Below are positions 47,213-55,786 of a stretch of 64,000 nucleotides of DNA, piece by piece. Made by a program: the position numbers and the translations under genes. The notes beneath the pieces are model-generated. The model had not been told where the DNA came from. It was given only the letters and a program-made list of their open reading frames with translations, and did no database searches. This stretch comes from Streptomyces sp. NBC_01255 (lineage in GTDB: Bacteria > Actinomycetota > Actinomycetes > Streptomycetales > Streptomycetaceae): assembly GCF_036226445.1 (NCBI RefSeq), contig NZ_CP108474.1, forward strand, positions 558,001 through 622,000, written 5' to 3'. Each line of letters opens with the position of its first letter. The stretch's first letter is position 1.

Positions 47213-47931
47213 CGGACGTCTCCTGCGGGGTGCGGGTGGCGCTCGTCGAACGCGACGCGGCCGTCGTGGATGCCGATGCGCCGGGGGAAGGACGCGGCGA
47301 GGTCTCGGTCGTGGGTGATGACGACGACGGTGGTGCCGCCGTCGTTCAGGGCACGCAGCAGGTCGACGACGGCCGCGCCGGAAGCGCTGTCCAGTGCCCC
47401 GGTGGGCTCGTCGGCGAGGAGCAGCGCCGGGCGTCCGACGAGGGCGCGGGCGATCGCGACCCGCTGTTTCTCTCCTCCCGAGAGCTGGTCGGGGTGGTGC
47501 CGGAGGCGGTGCCCGAGGCCGACCTCGCGCAGGGCTTCGGCGGCGGCTTCGCGCCGTCGCGCGGCGGGAACGCCGCTGTAGAGGAGGCCCGTGGCGACGT
47601 TCTCGACCGTGGTCAGCCCGGAGAGCAGGAAGAACTGCTGGAAGACGAAGCCGATCCGGTGCGCGCGGACGGCGGCCAGGTCGGGGTCGGAGAGATGGGA
47701 GAGGTCCCGTCCTTCGAAGCGCAGCCGACCGGTGGTGGGCCGGTCGAGCGAACCGAGGAGGGCGAGGAGTGTGGACTTGCCCGAGCCGGAGGGGCCGACG
47801 ACGGCGAGGAGCTCGCCGGCTTCGACGGTGAGGTCGATGCCGTGGAGGATGCGCAGCGGCGGCGATCCCGGGTAGTCCTTGGTGATTCCGGCGAGCTCCA
47901 GCACCGGTGCTTGCACGGGTGTCGGCGTCAC
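47209..47931 (-). CDS. MacB/LolD-type ABC transporter ATPase
   Basis: 240 residues. Walker [19 protein letters not shown]-loop [13 protein letters not shown], signature [15 protein letters not shown], Walker [14 protein letters not shown] and His switch [10 protein letters not shown] are intact; FQQFFLL and GALDS are typical of the o228/MacB branch. GTG start overlapping the upstream stop as GTGA. Confidence 0.94.
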   Translation of the reverse strand: MTPTPVQAPVLELAGITKDYPGSPPLRILHGIDLTVEAGELLAVVGPSGSGKSTLLALLGSLDRPTTGRLRFEGRDLSHLSDPDLAAVRAHRIGFVFQQFFLLSGLTTVENVATGLLYSGVPAARRREAAAEALREVGLGHRLRHHPDQLSGGEKQRVAIARALVGRPALLLADEPTGALDSASGAAVVDLLRALNDGGTTVVVITHDRDLAASFPRRIGIHDGRVAFDERHPHPAGDVR

Positions 47932-49124
47932 TTGGGGATCACCACCTGGTCGCCTCGCTTCACGGCCCCGGTGATCTGGGCTCTGGCGTCGGCGACGAGC
48001 CCCAGCCGCACCTTGACGAGCCGCGTGGTGGTGCCGGAGACGACCTTGACGCCGTAGCCGCCTCCGTCCAGGGCGAGCAGCGCGGTGACGGGGACGATGA
48101 GGGCGTCGGCGGCGGTGTCGCCGACGACGTTGACCGTCACGGAGGAGGGTCCCGCCTGCCGGGCCTGTCGCTGGTCGTCCAGCACGATGGTGACGGTGGT
48201 CTTCTGCTGACCGCCGGAGCCGCCCGCGCCCCCGTCCCCTTCGTCGCCGTCGGCCCCGCCGCCGCGGATCAGGGAACGGATGCGTCCGTGGACGGTGCCG
48301 CCTTCGGCGAGCTTGACCACCACCTTGCCGTGGGGTGTGAACCGGGACAGCTGGTTGTCGGCCGGCTGCACCACGGCGACGAGGTGGGTGCCGGTCACGG
48401 TCAGGGCCGACGTCGCGCCCAGGGGCGACCCGAGCTGTACGCCGAGCTTGTGCACCCGTACACCGGCCTGCGGCAGCATGACGACACTGCCAAGTGCGAC
48501 CGTTCCGGTCTGCTTCACCCCCAGGGCCTTCTGCCAGCGCTTGACGGCGGTGGCGGTGCCGGGCGTGAACCTCTCGTCGACGGCGAGGCCGAGACCGTCG
48601 GCGTGACCGAGCGCGACCAGGTTGCGCTTGAGCTGTTCCACGTCGGGGCCGTCGCCGGCGCCGGGACCCAGGTCGCGCCAGAGGGGCCGGTTCCCCGTCA
48701 TGAGGACGACGGGGCGTCCGTCGACCTCGTAGAGCTGTCCGCCCGCCTTCACGACGGAGCCCACCGCGGGCAGCGCGGTGAACGTACCGCGGCCGGAGGC
48801 GATCACGGGGGTGGGCGCGTCGTACGCGAGGGTCCCGCCGACCTGGATGCTGCTGGACAGCGACCCTTCCTCCACCGCGACCACGCCGTGGCCGAGGGCC
48901 GGCTGTCCGGCGACGGAACCCCGGGGTTCCCAGGGGCGCGTCGCACCCCACGCGGCGGCCCCTCCGATCGCCGCGACGAGCACGAGCGGGAGGACGACAC
49001 GGCGGCGCTTCCGCCGTGTGCCGCCGGACGCGAGGCCGGAGTCGGAGGAGGCGGGTTCGGCGGCGGCGGAGGAATGCCCGGCGGCGGCGGAGGGTTCGGT
49101 GTGGGTCCGGTTCATGGTGGTCAC
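47928..49124 (-). CDS. Membrane-fusion-protein-like partner with peptidoglycan-binding domain
   Basis: 398 residues. A basic cytoplasmic start (GGTRRKRRR), one transmembrane helix ([19 protein letters not shown]), then HlyD/MacA-like barrel-sandwich strands ([19 protein letters not shown]). A PG_binding_1 domain ([35 protein letters not shown]) takes the place of the usual coiled-coil hairpin, which suits a Gram-positive with no outer membrane: the protein would contact the wall. A glycine/aspartate-rich loop near 300 is probably disordered. GTG 49124 overlaps the lipoprotein stop; ATG 49115 is the alternative. Confidence 0.87.
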   Translation of the reverse strand: MTTMNRTHTEPSAAAGHSSAAAEPASSDSGLASGGTRRKRRRVVLPLVLVAAIGGAAAWGATRPWEPRGSVAGQPALGHGVVAVEEGSLSSSIQVGGTLAYDAPTPVIASGRGTFTALPAVGSVVKAGGQLYEVDGRPVVLMTGNRPLWRDLGPGAGDGPDVEQLKRNLVALGHADGLGLAVDERFTPGTATAVKRWQKALGVKQTGTVALGSVVMLPQAGVRVHKLGVQLGSPLGATSALTVTGTHLVAVVQPADNQLSRFTPHGKVVVKLAEGGTVHGRIRSLIRGGGADGDEGDGGAGGSGGQQKTTVTIVLDDQRQARQAGPSSVTVNVVGDTAADALIVPVTALLALDGGGYGVKVVSGTTTRLVKVRLGLVADARAQITGAVKRGDQVVIPK

Positions 49125-49648
49125 TGGCCGATCTGGTAGCCGGGCAGGGGGAGCTTGCTGCACGCCGGCTGGACCGCGTCCCACTTCGCCGCGTCGAACG
49201 AAACGCGCGGAATCTGGAGGATGGCGGTCTTCGGGTCGGGGTCGGGGAGGTCCGGGTAGCCGTTCTTCCGCGCGCACGCGACCCAGGCACGCGCCTGTTC
49301 GACGAACTTCTGCTGGTTCTTCTCGGTGGCCTGGTGGATCCCGGGGTTCTTCGCGTCGCAGACCTTGACCGCCGCCTCGTACCCGGCGACGGAGGCGTCG
49401 CCGCCCATCCCCGAGGCGGGCATGTAGATGTTGCCGTCCTTGTCCTGCTGGACGCCGTTCTGGCCCTGGCCGTGCATGCAGGTCACCCAGGCCCGGCGGA
49501 CCGCGTTGTCGTCCTGCGGCGCGCCGGCGCCCGACCCGTCGTCCCCTGCGACCCTGGGAGCGGTGTCCTCCGAGGAACAGCCGCTCATCACGAGTACCGC
49601 GGCCACGGCGGCCGCCGCCATGAGGGCCCGCTCGGCTCGACTGCGCAT
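49121..49648 (-). CDS. Small lipoprotein, first gene of the MacAB-like operon
   Basis: 175 residues with lipobox VMSGC (Cys24). The mature part has four further cysteines ([30 protein letters not shown]) arranged as two similar halves, each with W-x-x-C: 'WVTCMHGQG' and 'WVACARKNG'. I do not know a function. Its position, coupled to the membrane-fusion-like gene and divergent from a two-component system, suggests an external sensor or substrate-binding part of the exporter. Confidence 0.8.
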   Translation of the reverse strand: MRSRAERALMAAAAVAAVLVMSGCSSEDTAPRVAGDDGSGAGAPQDDNAVRRAWVTCMHGQGQNGVQQDKDGNIYMPASGMGGDASVAGYEAAVKVCDAKNPGIHQATEKNQQKFVEQARAWVACARKNGYPDLPDPDPKTAILQIPRVSFDAAKWDAVQPACSKLPLPGYQIGQ

Positions 49649-49703
49649 GTTCTGCTCCCTGTTCGCTCTCGACGATGACGTACGGCAGTTCTACGGAGCG
49701 TCG

Positions 49704-49746
49704 GGTGAGCCACCGGTGAGCGTGCGCCTAACCGCCGGCTAACGCC
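49704..49746. promoter_or_regulatory. 11-bp-period direct repeats, probable response-regulator box
   Basis: GGTGAGC at 49704-49710 and 49715-49721, then CTAACCGCC at 49728-49736 and CTAACGCC at 49739-49746; each pair repeats after exactly 11 bp. OmpR/PhoB-type regulators bind such one-turn direct repeats as head-to-tail dimers. They lie between the divergent lipoprotein-exporter operon and the regulator-kinase operon. Confidence 0.65.
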
Positions 49747-49819
49747 CCCGGAGGGCATCCTTGAGCAGGCGGTTCGCGGACAGGACGGCGCGGGGCACGG
49801 TCGAGTGGAGTGGTACGGA

Positions 49820-50476
49820 ATGCGGGTGCTCATCGTCGAGGACGAGGTGGAGCTGGCCACGATGCTCGCGGAGGGCCTCCGTGAGGAGGGCATGGTGTGC
49901 GAGGTCGCCCACGACGGCGCGCGCGCTCTGGAGATGACGGCCGCCGCCTCGTACGACGTCCTCGTCCTGGACCGGGACCTGCCCCACCTCAGCGGGGACG
50001 CCGTCTGCCGGGCGCTGAACACGGCCGGCTACCCGGCCAGGATCCTGATGCTCACCGCCGCCGGCGCCCTGTCCGACCTGGTCGACGGACTCGGCCAAGG
50101 CGCCGACGACTACATGGCCAAGCCGTTCTCCTACCTGGAGCTGGTCGCCCGGCTGCGCGCCCTCGGGCGCCGCGGCTCCACCGGCGGCACCGCGACCGTG
50201 CTGAGCCGGCACGGCATCAGTCTGGACACCGTCCGCCGGGTCGCGGAGCGCGACGGCCGGCCGCTGAGGCTGACGCCCAGGGAACTCGGCGTGCTGGAGC
50301 TGCTGCTCGCGGCGGACGGCGCCCCGGTCGGTACGGAGGAACTCAAGGACCGGCTGTGGGACGCGGCCCTGGCCCCGGCCACCACCGCGGTCCGGGTCAC
50401 CGTTCACGCGCTGCGGCGCAAGCTGGGCGAACCCTCGCCGATCAGCCACGATCCGGGCTTCGGGTACCGGCTGTGA
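49820..50476 (+). CDS. OmpR/PhoB-family response regulator
   Basis: 218 residues. The receiver domain has acidic pair E7-D8, phospho-acceptor Asp51 (VLVLDRDLP), T/S and Lys near 101 (MAKPF). A C-terminal winged helix (about 125-218; LTPRELGVLELLL, VTVHALRRKLGEP, GFGYRL) follows. ATG 49820 is preferred to GTG 49805 because it begins exactly at the receiver fold. The stop overlaps the kinase start as GTGA. The 11-bp direct repeats upstream are its likely target. Confidence 0.94.
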   Translation: MRVLIVEDEVELATMLAEGLREEGMVCEVAHDGARALEMTAAASYDVLVLDRDLPHLSGDAVCRALNTAGYPARILMLTAAGALSDLVDGLGQGADDYMAKPFSYLELVARLRALGRRGSTGGTATVLSRHGISLDTVRRVAERDGRPLRLTPRELGVLELLLAADGAPVGTEELKDRLWDAALAPATTAVRVTVHALRRKLGEPSPISHDPGFGYRL

Positions 50477-51750
50477 GCCGCCCGTACCGGCGTCGCGCGG
50501 CTCGCCGTACGCCACCGTACCGGCTGCCCCTGCGAGGCCGGCTGACCCTGATGACCACGTCGGTCTTCGTCGTCCTCGGTGCCGGACTGCTCCTGCTGAA
50601 CTGGCTGAGCTCCCGCCAGCTCATCGAGGAGAACCGCTCCCTCCTCGTCCCGGCGCCCGTCACGCCCGCCATCCCGGTCACCGGCACCCCCGAGCCGGGA
50701 CGCAGCCCCGCTCCCCTGCCGCCGGACAGCTCACCGGCCGCACTGACCACCCCCGCCGAAGCCTTCGACGACTTCCGGCACCGGATCCTCGACGACCTGC
50801 TCGTCCGGTCGCTGCTCCTGCTCGTCGTCTTCAGCGCCCTGGCCGCACTCCTCGCCTGGTGGGCCGGGCGCCGCTCGTTGCACCGTCTCACCCAGGTCAC
50901 GGCGGCCGCCCGCCGCATCGGCGCGGGCAGCACCCTCGACGAACGGCTCGACCTGGGCGGACCGCGCGACGAGGTCCGCGAGCTCGGCGACACGTTCGAC
51001 GCCATGCTCGACCGGCTCGACCGCAGCTTCACCGCCCAGCGGCACTTCACCGCTCACGCCTCGCACGAACTCCGCACGCCCCTCACCCTCCAGCGCACCG
51101 CGCTGGAGATCCCCCTGGCCCAGGGCCGTGTCCCCGCCGACCTGAAACCCGCCCTCCAGCGGGCGCTGGACGCCAACGCCCGCTCCCAGCACCTGATCGA
51201 CGCGCTGCTGACCCTGGCCCGGGGCGAGAGCGCGCACGTCACACCGCACCCGGCGGACCTCGCCGACGGCGCCAGGAGCGCCGCGGAAGACCTCGCCGAG
51301 GAAGCCCGGACCGCGGACGTCCGCGTCACGGCGCACCTCGCCCCCGCACCGGTCGCGGGTGACCCCTCACTGCTCCGGCACATCGCGCTGAACCTGCTGG
51401 CCAACGCGGTCCGCCACAACCATCCGGGCGGCACCGCGACGATGGCCACGGGTGTCCACGGGGAGCTGGCGTTCGTGGAGGTCGCCAACACCGGCCCCGT
51501 CCTCGACCCCGACGAGATCCCCACGCTCTTCGAGCCGTTCGAACGCGGCCGGCGGCTCCGGGGCAGAGGCCTGGGCCTGGGCCTCGCCGTGGTCCGCGCG
51601 GCCACCCTCGCCCACCACGGCACGATCACCGCGACGCCTCGCCCGGCAGGCGGACTGACGGTGCGGGTCGAACTGCCTCGCCGAACCCACGGCGAACCCC
51701 GTGAAGGAGCAAGCCGCCACGAGCACGAGCGACCTCCGGCCAGGAGCTGA
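50473..51750 (+). CDS. Membrane sensor histidine kinase
   Basis: 425 residues. Two transmembrane helices (about 28-48 and 115-135) bracket a short proline-rich external loop of about 65 residues, too small for a classic sensor domain, so the signal may come from the membrane, the lipoprotein or the exporter itself. HAMP, then HisKA with ASHELRTPL (phospho-His), then HATPase with NLLANAVRHN and GLGLGLAVV (the first G box is reduced to VANTGPVLD). GTG start overlapping the regulator stop. It ends 10 bases from the convergent beta-helix gene. Confidence 0.93.
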   Translation: MSRPYRRRAARRTPPYRLPLRGRLTLMTTSVFVVLGAGLLLLNWLSSRQLIEENRSLLVPAPVTPAIPVTGTPEPGRSPAPLPPDSSPAALTTPAEAFDDFRHRILDDLLVRSLLLLVVFSALAALLAWWAGRRSLHRLTQVTAAARRIGAGSTLDERLDLGGPRDEVRELGDTFDAMLDRLDRSFTAQRHFTAHASHELRTPLTLQRTALEIPLAQGRVPADLKPALQRALDANARSQHLIDALLTLARGESAHVTPHPADLADGARSAAEDLAEEARTADVRVTAHLAPAPVAGDPSLLRHIALNLLANAVRHNHPGGTATMATGVHGELAFVEVANTGPVLDPDEIPTLFEPFERGRRLRGRGLGLGLAVVRAATLAHHGTITATPRPAGGLTVRVELPRRTHGEPREGASRHEHERPPARS

Positions 51751-51760
51751 CGTCCGGGCG

Positions 51761-53290
51761 CTACCCGGTGGGCTGGTCGCTCTGGATGCCGGGGCCGTTG
51801 TACGCGCCGCGGTGCGGCTTCGTCTGGGCGGACACGGGGTTCGCCCAGTAGTCACGGCCTCCGTTGCCGCTGATCACGGATCCGTTGCTCAGGGCCGGGG
51901 AGGTGGTACGCAGCTTGTAGCCGTCGACGGAGTGAATCGTGTCGCCGCCGGTGCCGGGGTTCACGAAGTGCGGGTCGCCGGCGATGCCGTTGGCGGTCGG
52001 CCGCGGCACACCCTGGAAGACGTTCCAGAGCCACCGGACGCCGGGGCCGGTGGGAAGCCGGGAGTCGGCGGTGCCCACCCAGATGTTGTTCTCGACGACG
52101 CTTTCGTCGGGGAGCGTGATGTCGAGCTTCCTGTCCGTGCAGTAGATGACGTTGTTGTACATGTGCAGGGCGGAACGGCCGGCGCTGACGCTGCTCATGC
52201 GGCAGTCGTTCTCGGAGATGTTGTAGCGGATGATCTGGCGGGCGCCGCCGATGGTCCCGCACCCGTCGCAGTCGAGGAAGAAGCCGCCGATGTTGTCGCG
52301 GCTGAAGTTGTACTGGATCGTGCAGGTGCCGGTGTTGCCCCAGTCACAGTCGAACGCCTGGCTGTCGGCCACGGACATCCGCGTGATGCCGTGGACGGCG
52401 TTCTTTTGGATGGTCGGGTTGTGGTCGCCGAGCACCCAGATGCCGGCGAAGTTGCCGCCGGAGAAGGGGTAGACGCCGTTGCCGACGCCGGAGGCGTTGT
52501 TGTACTGGATCATGGGTGCGTCGGCGTAGCTGGCGATGATGCCGTCGCCGCCGACGTCCTTGATGGTGTTGTGCTCGATCAGGACGCCGGAGCCCTTGAC
52601 GGCCATGGCGCCGACACGGATCTTGAGGCCTCCGCCACCCGTGTTGCTGATCTGGTTGTGGTGGACGTGGATGTCGTTGAGCGTCGAGTTCGTGCCGCTC
52701 GCGCCGGTGACGATGCCCGCGGACTGGACGAAGTCCTCGGTGGTCGGGCTGTTCTTGTTCGTCTGGCCGGCCACGCGGTCGATGACGAGATGGCCGATGT
52801 CGAAACCGCGGTGCGCCGTCCCGTCGGTGGCGGAGATCCGCAGACCGGCACGACGGGCGAGCGAGGAGGCCGGGTTGGTCAGCTTGAGGTTGCTGATCCG
52901 CCAGTGGTCCTGGTTGGCGAAGGAGACGGCGTGGGCGGCGCCGGCGCCGTCGATCACGGGCAGCGCGCCGGCGCCGTAGGCGGTGAGGGTGATGGGGTCG
53001 GTGGCGGTGCCGCTGCCCTGGGGCGCGAGGGAGCCCGTGCACGTGGTGCCGGACGCGAAGGCGAGCGTGTCACCAGGGGCGTACACCTTTCCGTTGGCCT
53101 GGCCGATGCTGTTGAACGGCGACGCCTGACTGCCGTCTCCGGCCGTCGGGCTTGAGCAGTTCACGTAGGTCGTGCTTCCCGCGGCCGAGGCGGGTACGTC
53201 GGCGAGAGCGAGGGTTCCGGTGAGAGCGAGAGCGGCGCCGACGAGCCCACGGCTCGTCACCTTCCGTCCCCAACGTGCTCCGATGGTCAT
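51761..53290 (-). CDS. Secreted right-handed parallel beta-helix protein
   Basis: 509 residues. A signal peptide (basic GRKVTSRG, hydrophobic LVGAALALTGTLALA, cut near ASA-AG) is followed by a long run of beta-helix coils with N/G-rich turns: LNDIHVHHNQISNTGGGGLKIR (split), IEHNTIKDVGGDGI, IQYNNASGVGNG, IQYNFSRDNIGGFFLDCDGC. The fold is used by polysaccharide lyases and glycosidases (pectate lyase, PL6 and others); no catalytic triad is certain. There is a cysteine pair near the N-terminus (NCSS, TTCTG) and several in the middle. ATG 53290 is chosen because the signal starts there. TTGACT-N17-TAGCTT is a good promoter with a palindrome just upstream. Confidence 0.85.
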   Translation of the reverse strand: MTIGARWGRKVTSRGLVGAALALTGTLALADVPASAAGSTTYVNCSSPTAGDGSQASPFNSIGQANGKVYAPGDTLAFASGTTCTGSLAPQGSGTATDPITLTAYGAGALPVIDGAGAAHAVSFANQDHWRISNLKLTNPASSLARRAGLRISATDGTAHRGFDIGHLVIDRVAGQTNKNSPTTEDFVQSAGIVTGASGTNSTLNDIHVHHNQISNTGGGGLKIRVGAMAVKGSGVLIEHNTIKDVGGDGIIASYADAPMIQYNNASGVGNGVYPFSGGNFAGIWVLGDHNPTIQKNAVHGITRMSVADSQAFDCDWGNTGTCTIQYNFSRDNIGGFFLDCDGCGTIGGARQIIRYNISENDCRMSSVSAGRSALHMYNNVIYCTDRKLDITLPDESVVENNIWVGTADSRLPTGPGVRWLWNVFQGVPRPTANGIAGDPHFVNPGTGGDTIHSVDGYKLRTTSPALSNGSVISGNGGRDYWANPVSAQTKPHRGAYNGPGIQSDQPTG

Positions 53291-53325
53291 GACGCCACAC
53301 CCTTCTGACGGTCTGCTGCCGCCAG

Positions 53326-53354
53326 AAGCTAGAGCCGACACGTGATCGAGTCAA
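53326..53354 (-). promoter_or_regulatory. Sigma-70-type promoter of the beta-helix gene
   Basis: Minus-strand -35 TTGACT (53354-53349) and -10 TAGCTT (53331-53326) are exactly 17 bp apart, about 36 bases before the ATG. Confidence 0.65.
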
Positions 53355-53368
53355 CGAATCTCGGTCGA

Positions 53369-53387
53369 TTGATCGAATTTCGATCAA
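53369..53387. promoter_or_regulatory. Perfect 19-bp palindrome upstream of the beta-helix promoter
   Basis: TTGATCGAA, one central T, TTCGATCAA: nine-base arms without a mismatch, ending 14 bases upstream of the -35 hexamer. It may serve the beta-helix gene or the divergent lysozyme-like gene. Confidence 0.65.
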
Positions 53388-53427
53388 CTCAGGGGGTGGT
53401 GGGCTCCCGCATCAGGAACGTCGCCCC

Positions 53428-53479
53428 TGTCACTCCGGATCGTTCCGGATGCCTTGCCCGGCCAGCCCACCACTAGCTT
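53428..53479 (+). promoter_or_regulatory. Lysozyme-like gene promoter with TCCGGA direct-repeat element
   Basis: TGTCACTCCGGA, one base, CGTTCCGGATGCC (53428-53453) contains TCCGGAT twice, 10 bp apart. After 20 bases comes a -10 TAGCTT (53474-53479). There is no good -35, so the repeat element overlaps where it should be, as at activator-dependent promoters. Nearly the same arrangement occurs at 55726-55777 and 63352-63402. A longer inverted repeat, GTGGTGGGCT (53396-53405) with AGCCCACCAC (53464-53473), brackets the element. Confidence 0.7.
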
Positions 53480-53518
53480 GCCGATTCGACGGCACTCCTC
53501 ACGACAGAAAGGCTCACG

Positions 53519-55180
53519 ATGGCACGAAGTCTCTTACGCCGTGTGCTCACCAGAACGGCCTTCGTGGCCGCTGTCTGGGGGTTGGTCATGGGGATGACCA
53601 CCTCGGTCGCCTTGGCCCGACACGCATCGGTGCCGAGCCCGGACGGCGAACGTCACGGCGTCTCGCGGTACTTCAGCGGACCACAGGGGTTCGCCATTCC
53701 GACCGTGCCGTGTGACCCGGCCGGCCCGTCGGCCACCGACGGCGTCATGGCCGACCAGCTCAACCCTCAGCTGCGGGCGAAGATGGCCGGATACCTCGAC
53801 GCCTACAAGGTGTCCTGCGCGCGGATGGTCACGCAGGCGGTGAAGGACCGCGGGCTCAACCCGAGAGCCGCGGCGATCGCCATCGCCACGATCATCGTCG
53901 AGAGCAGCATGAACAACTACTCCCAGGCCGTCGACTACACCAGCCTCGGGCTGTTCCAGCAGCAGGACTGGTGGGGCAGCCGGGAGGAACGGCTGAACCC
54001 GGCCTACGCCACGAACGCCTTCCTCGACGAGATGGAACGGCTCTATCCGGGCGGCTCGTGGAACAACCAGGCGATCGGCGACGTGTGCTGGAACGTGCAG
54101 CGACCGAGAGAGGACCTGCGTGGCCTGTACGCCGTCGAGGCGGGCGACGCCGTGACCATCGCCAACGCGCTGTGGTCCGGTGTGAGCGCAGGTCCCAAGC
54201 ACCCGTACGGCTCGGGACGCGTGGTGTCCGGACGGTCCGCAGACGGGCGGCTCGAAGCCTTCGCCGCCGGGGCCGACGGGGTCTATCACGCGTGGCAGAC
54301 CGCGGTGAACGGCAGTTGGTCGCAGTGGCGGTTCGAGGGCGGTCCGCGGAACGCGCAGCTGGCGGTGGCGTCCAACGCGGACGGCCGGCTGGAGCTGTTC
54401 GCGCTCTCGGACAGCACGTTCGACCACATGTGGCAGACCGGGCCCAGCGCGGGCTGGTCGGGCTGGGCGAACTTCGGCGGCGGGGGATACCGGCTGGCCG
54501 CGGGCAGCAACGCCGACGGCCGCATCGAGGTGTTCGCCTCCAACGCCTCCGGAGTGTTCCACCGCTGGCAGACGGCTCCCAGCGGCGCCTGGGCCGACTG
54601 GGAGGGCACCGGCGGCGGCCCGGCCAACGCGCGACTCGCCATGGAGAACGCACCCGATGGGCGGCTCGAGGTGTTCGCGCTGTCGGACTCGACGTTCGGG
54701 CACCTGTACCAGACCGCGGTCAGCGGTGGCTGGTCCGCCTGGGAGGACTTCGGCGGCGGCGGTCACGACGTCACCGCCACCCACAACCAGGACGGCCGGC
54801 TGGAGGTGTTCGCCTCCAACGCCGACGGCGTGTTCCACCGGTGGCAGACCGGCCCGGCCTCGTGGTCGGCCTGGACGGGCACCGGCGGGATCCCCGACGC
54901 CGAGCTGACCGCCTCGCGGTCGGTGGACGGCCGGGTCGAGGTGTTCGCGATCAACGCCGGCACCGCGAGTCACACCTGGCAGACCGCGCCGAACGCGTCG
55001 TACGCGCCCTGGGAGACCTTCGGGGGCGGTGGCACCGAGATCGGCGCGAGCAACAACGCCGACGGTCGCATCGAGGTGTTCGGCACCAGCCACGCCGGGG
55101 TCTATCACCGCTGGCAGACGGGGTTCACGACCTGGGCGGACTGGGGCTGGCTGAACGATTCCGGTCCCGCGGTGAACTAG
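53519..55180 (+). CDS. Secreted lysozyme/transglycosylase-like protein with seven-repeat PLL-like propeller
   Basis: 553 residues. A signal peptide (RSLLRRVLTRTAF, hydrophobic run, ALA-RH) precedes a lysozyme-like domain (about 75-225) with the putative catalytic glutamate in ATIIVESSMNN and the SLGLFQQQ substrate-groove motif. From about 235 there are seven repeats of about 45 residues with core DGRLEVFA, then HxWQTxxxxxWSxWxxxGG, forming a PLL-like (DUF346-type) beta-propeller; relatives bind fucose and other sugars. The enzyme probably cuts peptidoglycan and the propeller targets it to a glycan. Codon 6 is TTA (53534-53536), so translation should need bldA. The promoter element is shared with the ricin-lectin and esterase genes. 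Its last blade is almost the same as that of the M23 protein at 60637. Confidence 0.9.
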   Translation: MARSLLRRVLTRTAFVAAVWGLVMGMTTSVALARHASVPSPDGERHGVSRYFSGPQGFAIPTVPCDPAGPSATDGVMADQLNPQLRAKMAGYLDAYKVSCARMVTQAVKDRGLNPRAAAIAIATIIVESSMNNYSQAVDYTSLGLFQQQDWWGSREERLNPAYATNAFLDEMERLYPGGSWNNQAIGDVCWNVQRPREDLRGLYAVEAGDAVTIANALWSGVSAGPKHPYGSGRVVSGRSADGRLEAFAAGADGVYHAWQTAVNGSWSQWRFEGGPRNAQLAVASNADGRLELFALSDSTFDHMWQTGPSAGWSGWANFGGGGYRLAAGSNADGRIEVFASNASGVFHRWQTAPSGAWADWEGTGGGPANARLAMENAPDGRLEVFALSDSTFGHLYQTAVSGGWSAWEDFGGGGHDVTATHNQDGRLEVFASNADGVFHRWQTGPASWSAWTGTGGIPDAELTASRSVDGRVEVFAINAGTASHTWQTAPNASYAPWETFGGGGTEIGASNNADGRIEVFGTSHAGVYHRWQTGFTTWADWGWLNDSGPAVN

Positions 55181-55188
55181 GTCGCCTC

Positions 55189-55223
55189 GGGGCGCCGGAA
55201 CCGCGGAACGGTCACGGCGCCCC
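55189..55223. terminator. Hairpin between convergent lysozyme-like and ricin-lectin genes
   Basis: GGGGCGCCG (55189-55197) pairs with CGGCGCCCC (55215-55223), nine perfect pairs with a 17-base loop. Confidence 0.65.
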
Positions 55224-55230
55224 CGGGCTT

Positions 55231-55683
55231 TCAGGACCAGCTCTGGTACTCGGTGCTGTTGCAGGCCCAGGTGCGCAGGCCGAGGGAGCTGTCGTCGATG
55301 CAGCGTTGTGTGAGCTGGTTCTGGAAGCGGACGGTGCCGTCGCCCCAGACCGTCACCCACCAGCTCTGTTCCGCGCCGGAGTTGCAGACCGCGGTACGGA
55401 ACCCGCTGTCGGTGTCCTCGATGCAGCGGCCGGTGTTCTCGTTCCTCAGCTGGCGGGTTCCGTCGCCCCACACGTGCACGTTCCACCGCTGGGGCGTGCT
55501 GCCGTTGCAGCTCCAGACGCGGAAGCCGTTGCTGGTGTCGTCCAGGCACCGGCCGGTGGCCTGGTTCCGGAAGCTCTGGACGGCGTCGGTGGCCCCCGCC
55601 GACGCGGCCAGGGCACCGCCGGGAGCCGCGAGGGTGGTGAGGACCAGGGTCCCGCCGAGCAGAAGCGATCGCATGGCGCGCAT
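55231..55683 (-). CDS. Small secreted ricin-type beta-trefoil lectin
   Basis: 150 residues. A signal peptide ends near ALAASA. The mature protein consists of three similar repeats of about 40 residues (FRNQATGRCLDDTSNGFRVW-like, then SCNGSTPQRW; RNENTGRCIEDTDSGFR; QNQLTQRCIDDSSLGLR), each with paired cysteines and a QxW-type end, the classic one-domain beta-trefoil. No enzyme is attached, so it is a free carbohydrate-binding protein. ATG 55683 has GAAGGAG twelve bases upstream. Its promoter has the same 26-bp element and TAGCTT box, at the same spacing, as the lysozyme-like gene on the other side. Confidence 0.88.
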   Translation of the reverse strand: MRAMRSLLLGGTLVLTTLAAPGGALAASAGATDAVQSFRNQATGRCLDDTSNGFRVWSCNGSTPQRWNVHVWGDGTRQLRNENTGRCIEDTDSGFRTAVCNSGAEQSWWVTVWGDGTVRFQNQLTQRCIDDSSLGLRTWACNSTEYQSWS

Positions 55684-55725
55684 GGGGTTCGTCGTCTCCT
55701 TCGTGTGGTGGACGTGGCGGTCCGC

Positions 55726-55777
55726 AAGCTAGCCGTGCGCCCCCGGCGCCGGGCATCCGGAACGCTCCGGAGTGACA
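55726..55777 (-). promoter_or_regulatory. Ricin-lectin promoter with TCCGGA direct-repeat element
   Basis: Read on the minus strand: TGTCACTCCGGA, one base, CGTTCCGGATGCC (55777-55752), 20 bases, then TAGCTT (55731-55726). It differs from the lysozyme-like promoter element at a single base of 26, while the flanking DNA is unrelated, so the conservation is functional rather than a recent copy. Confidence 0.72.
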
Positions 55778-55786
55778 ACGGCCTGA

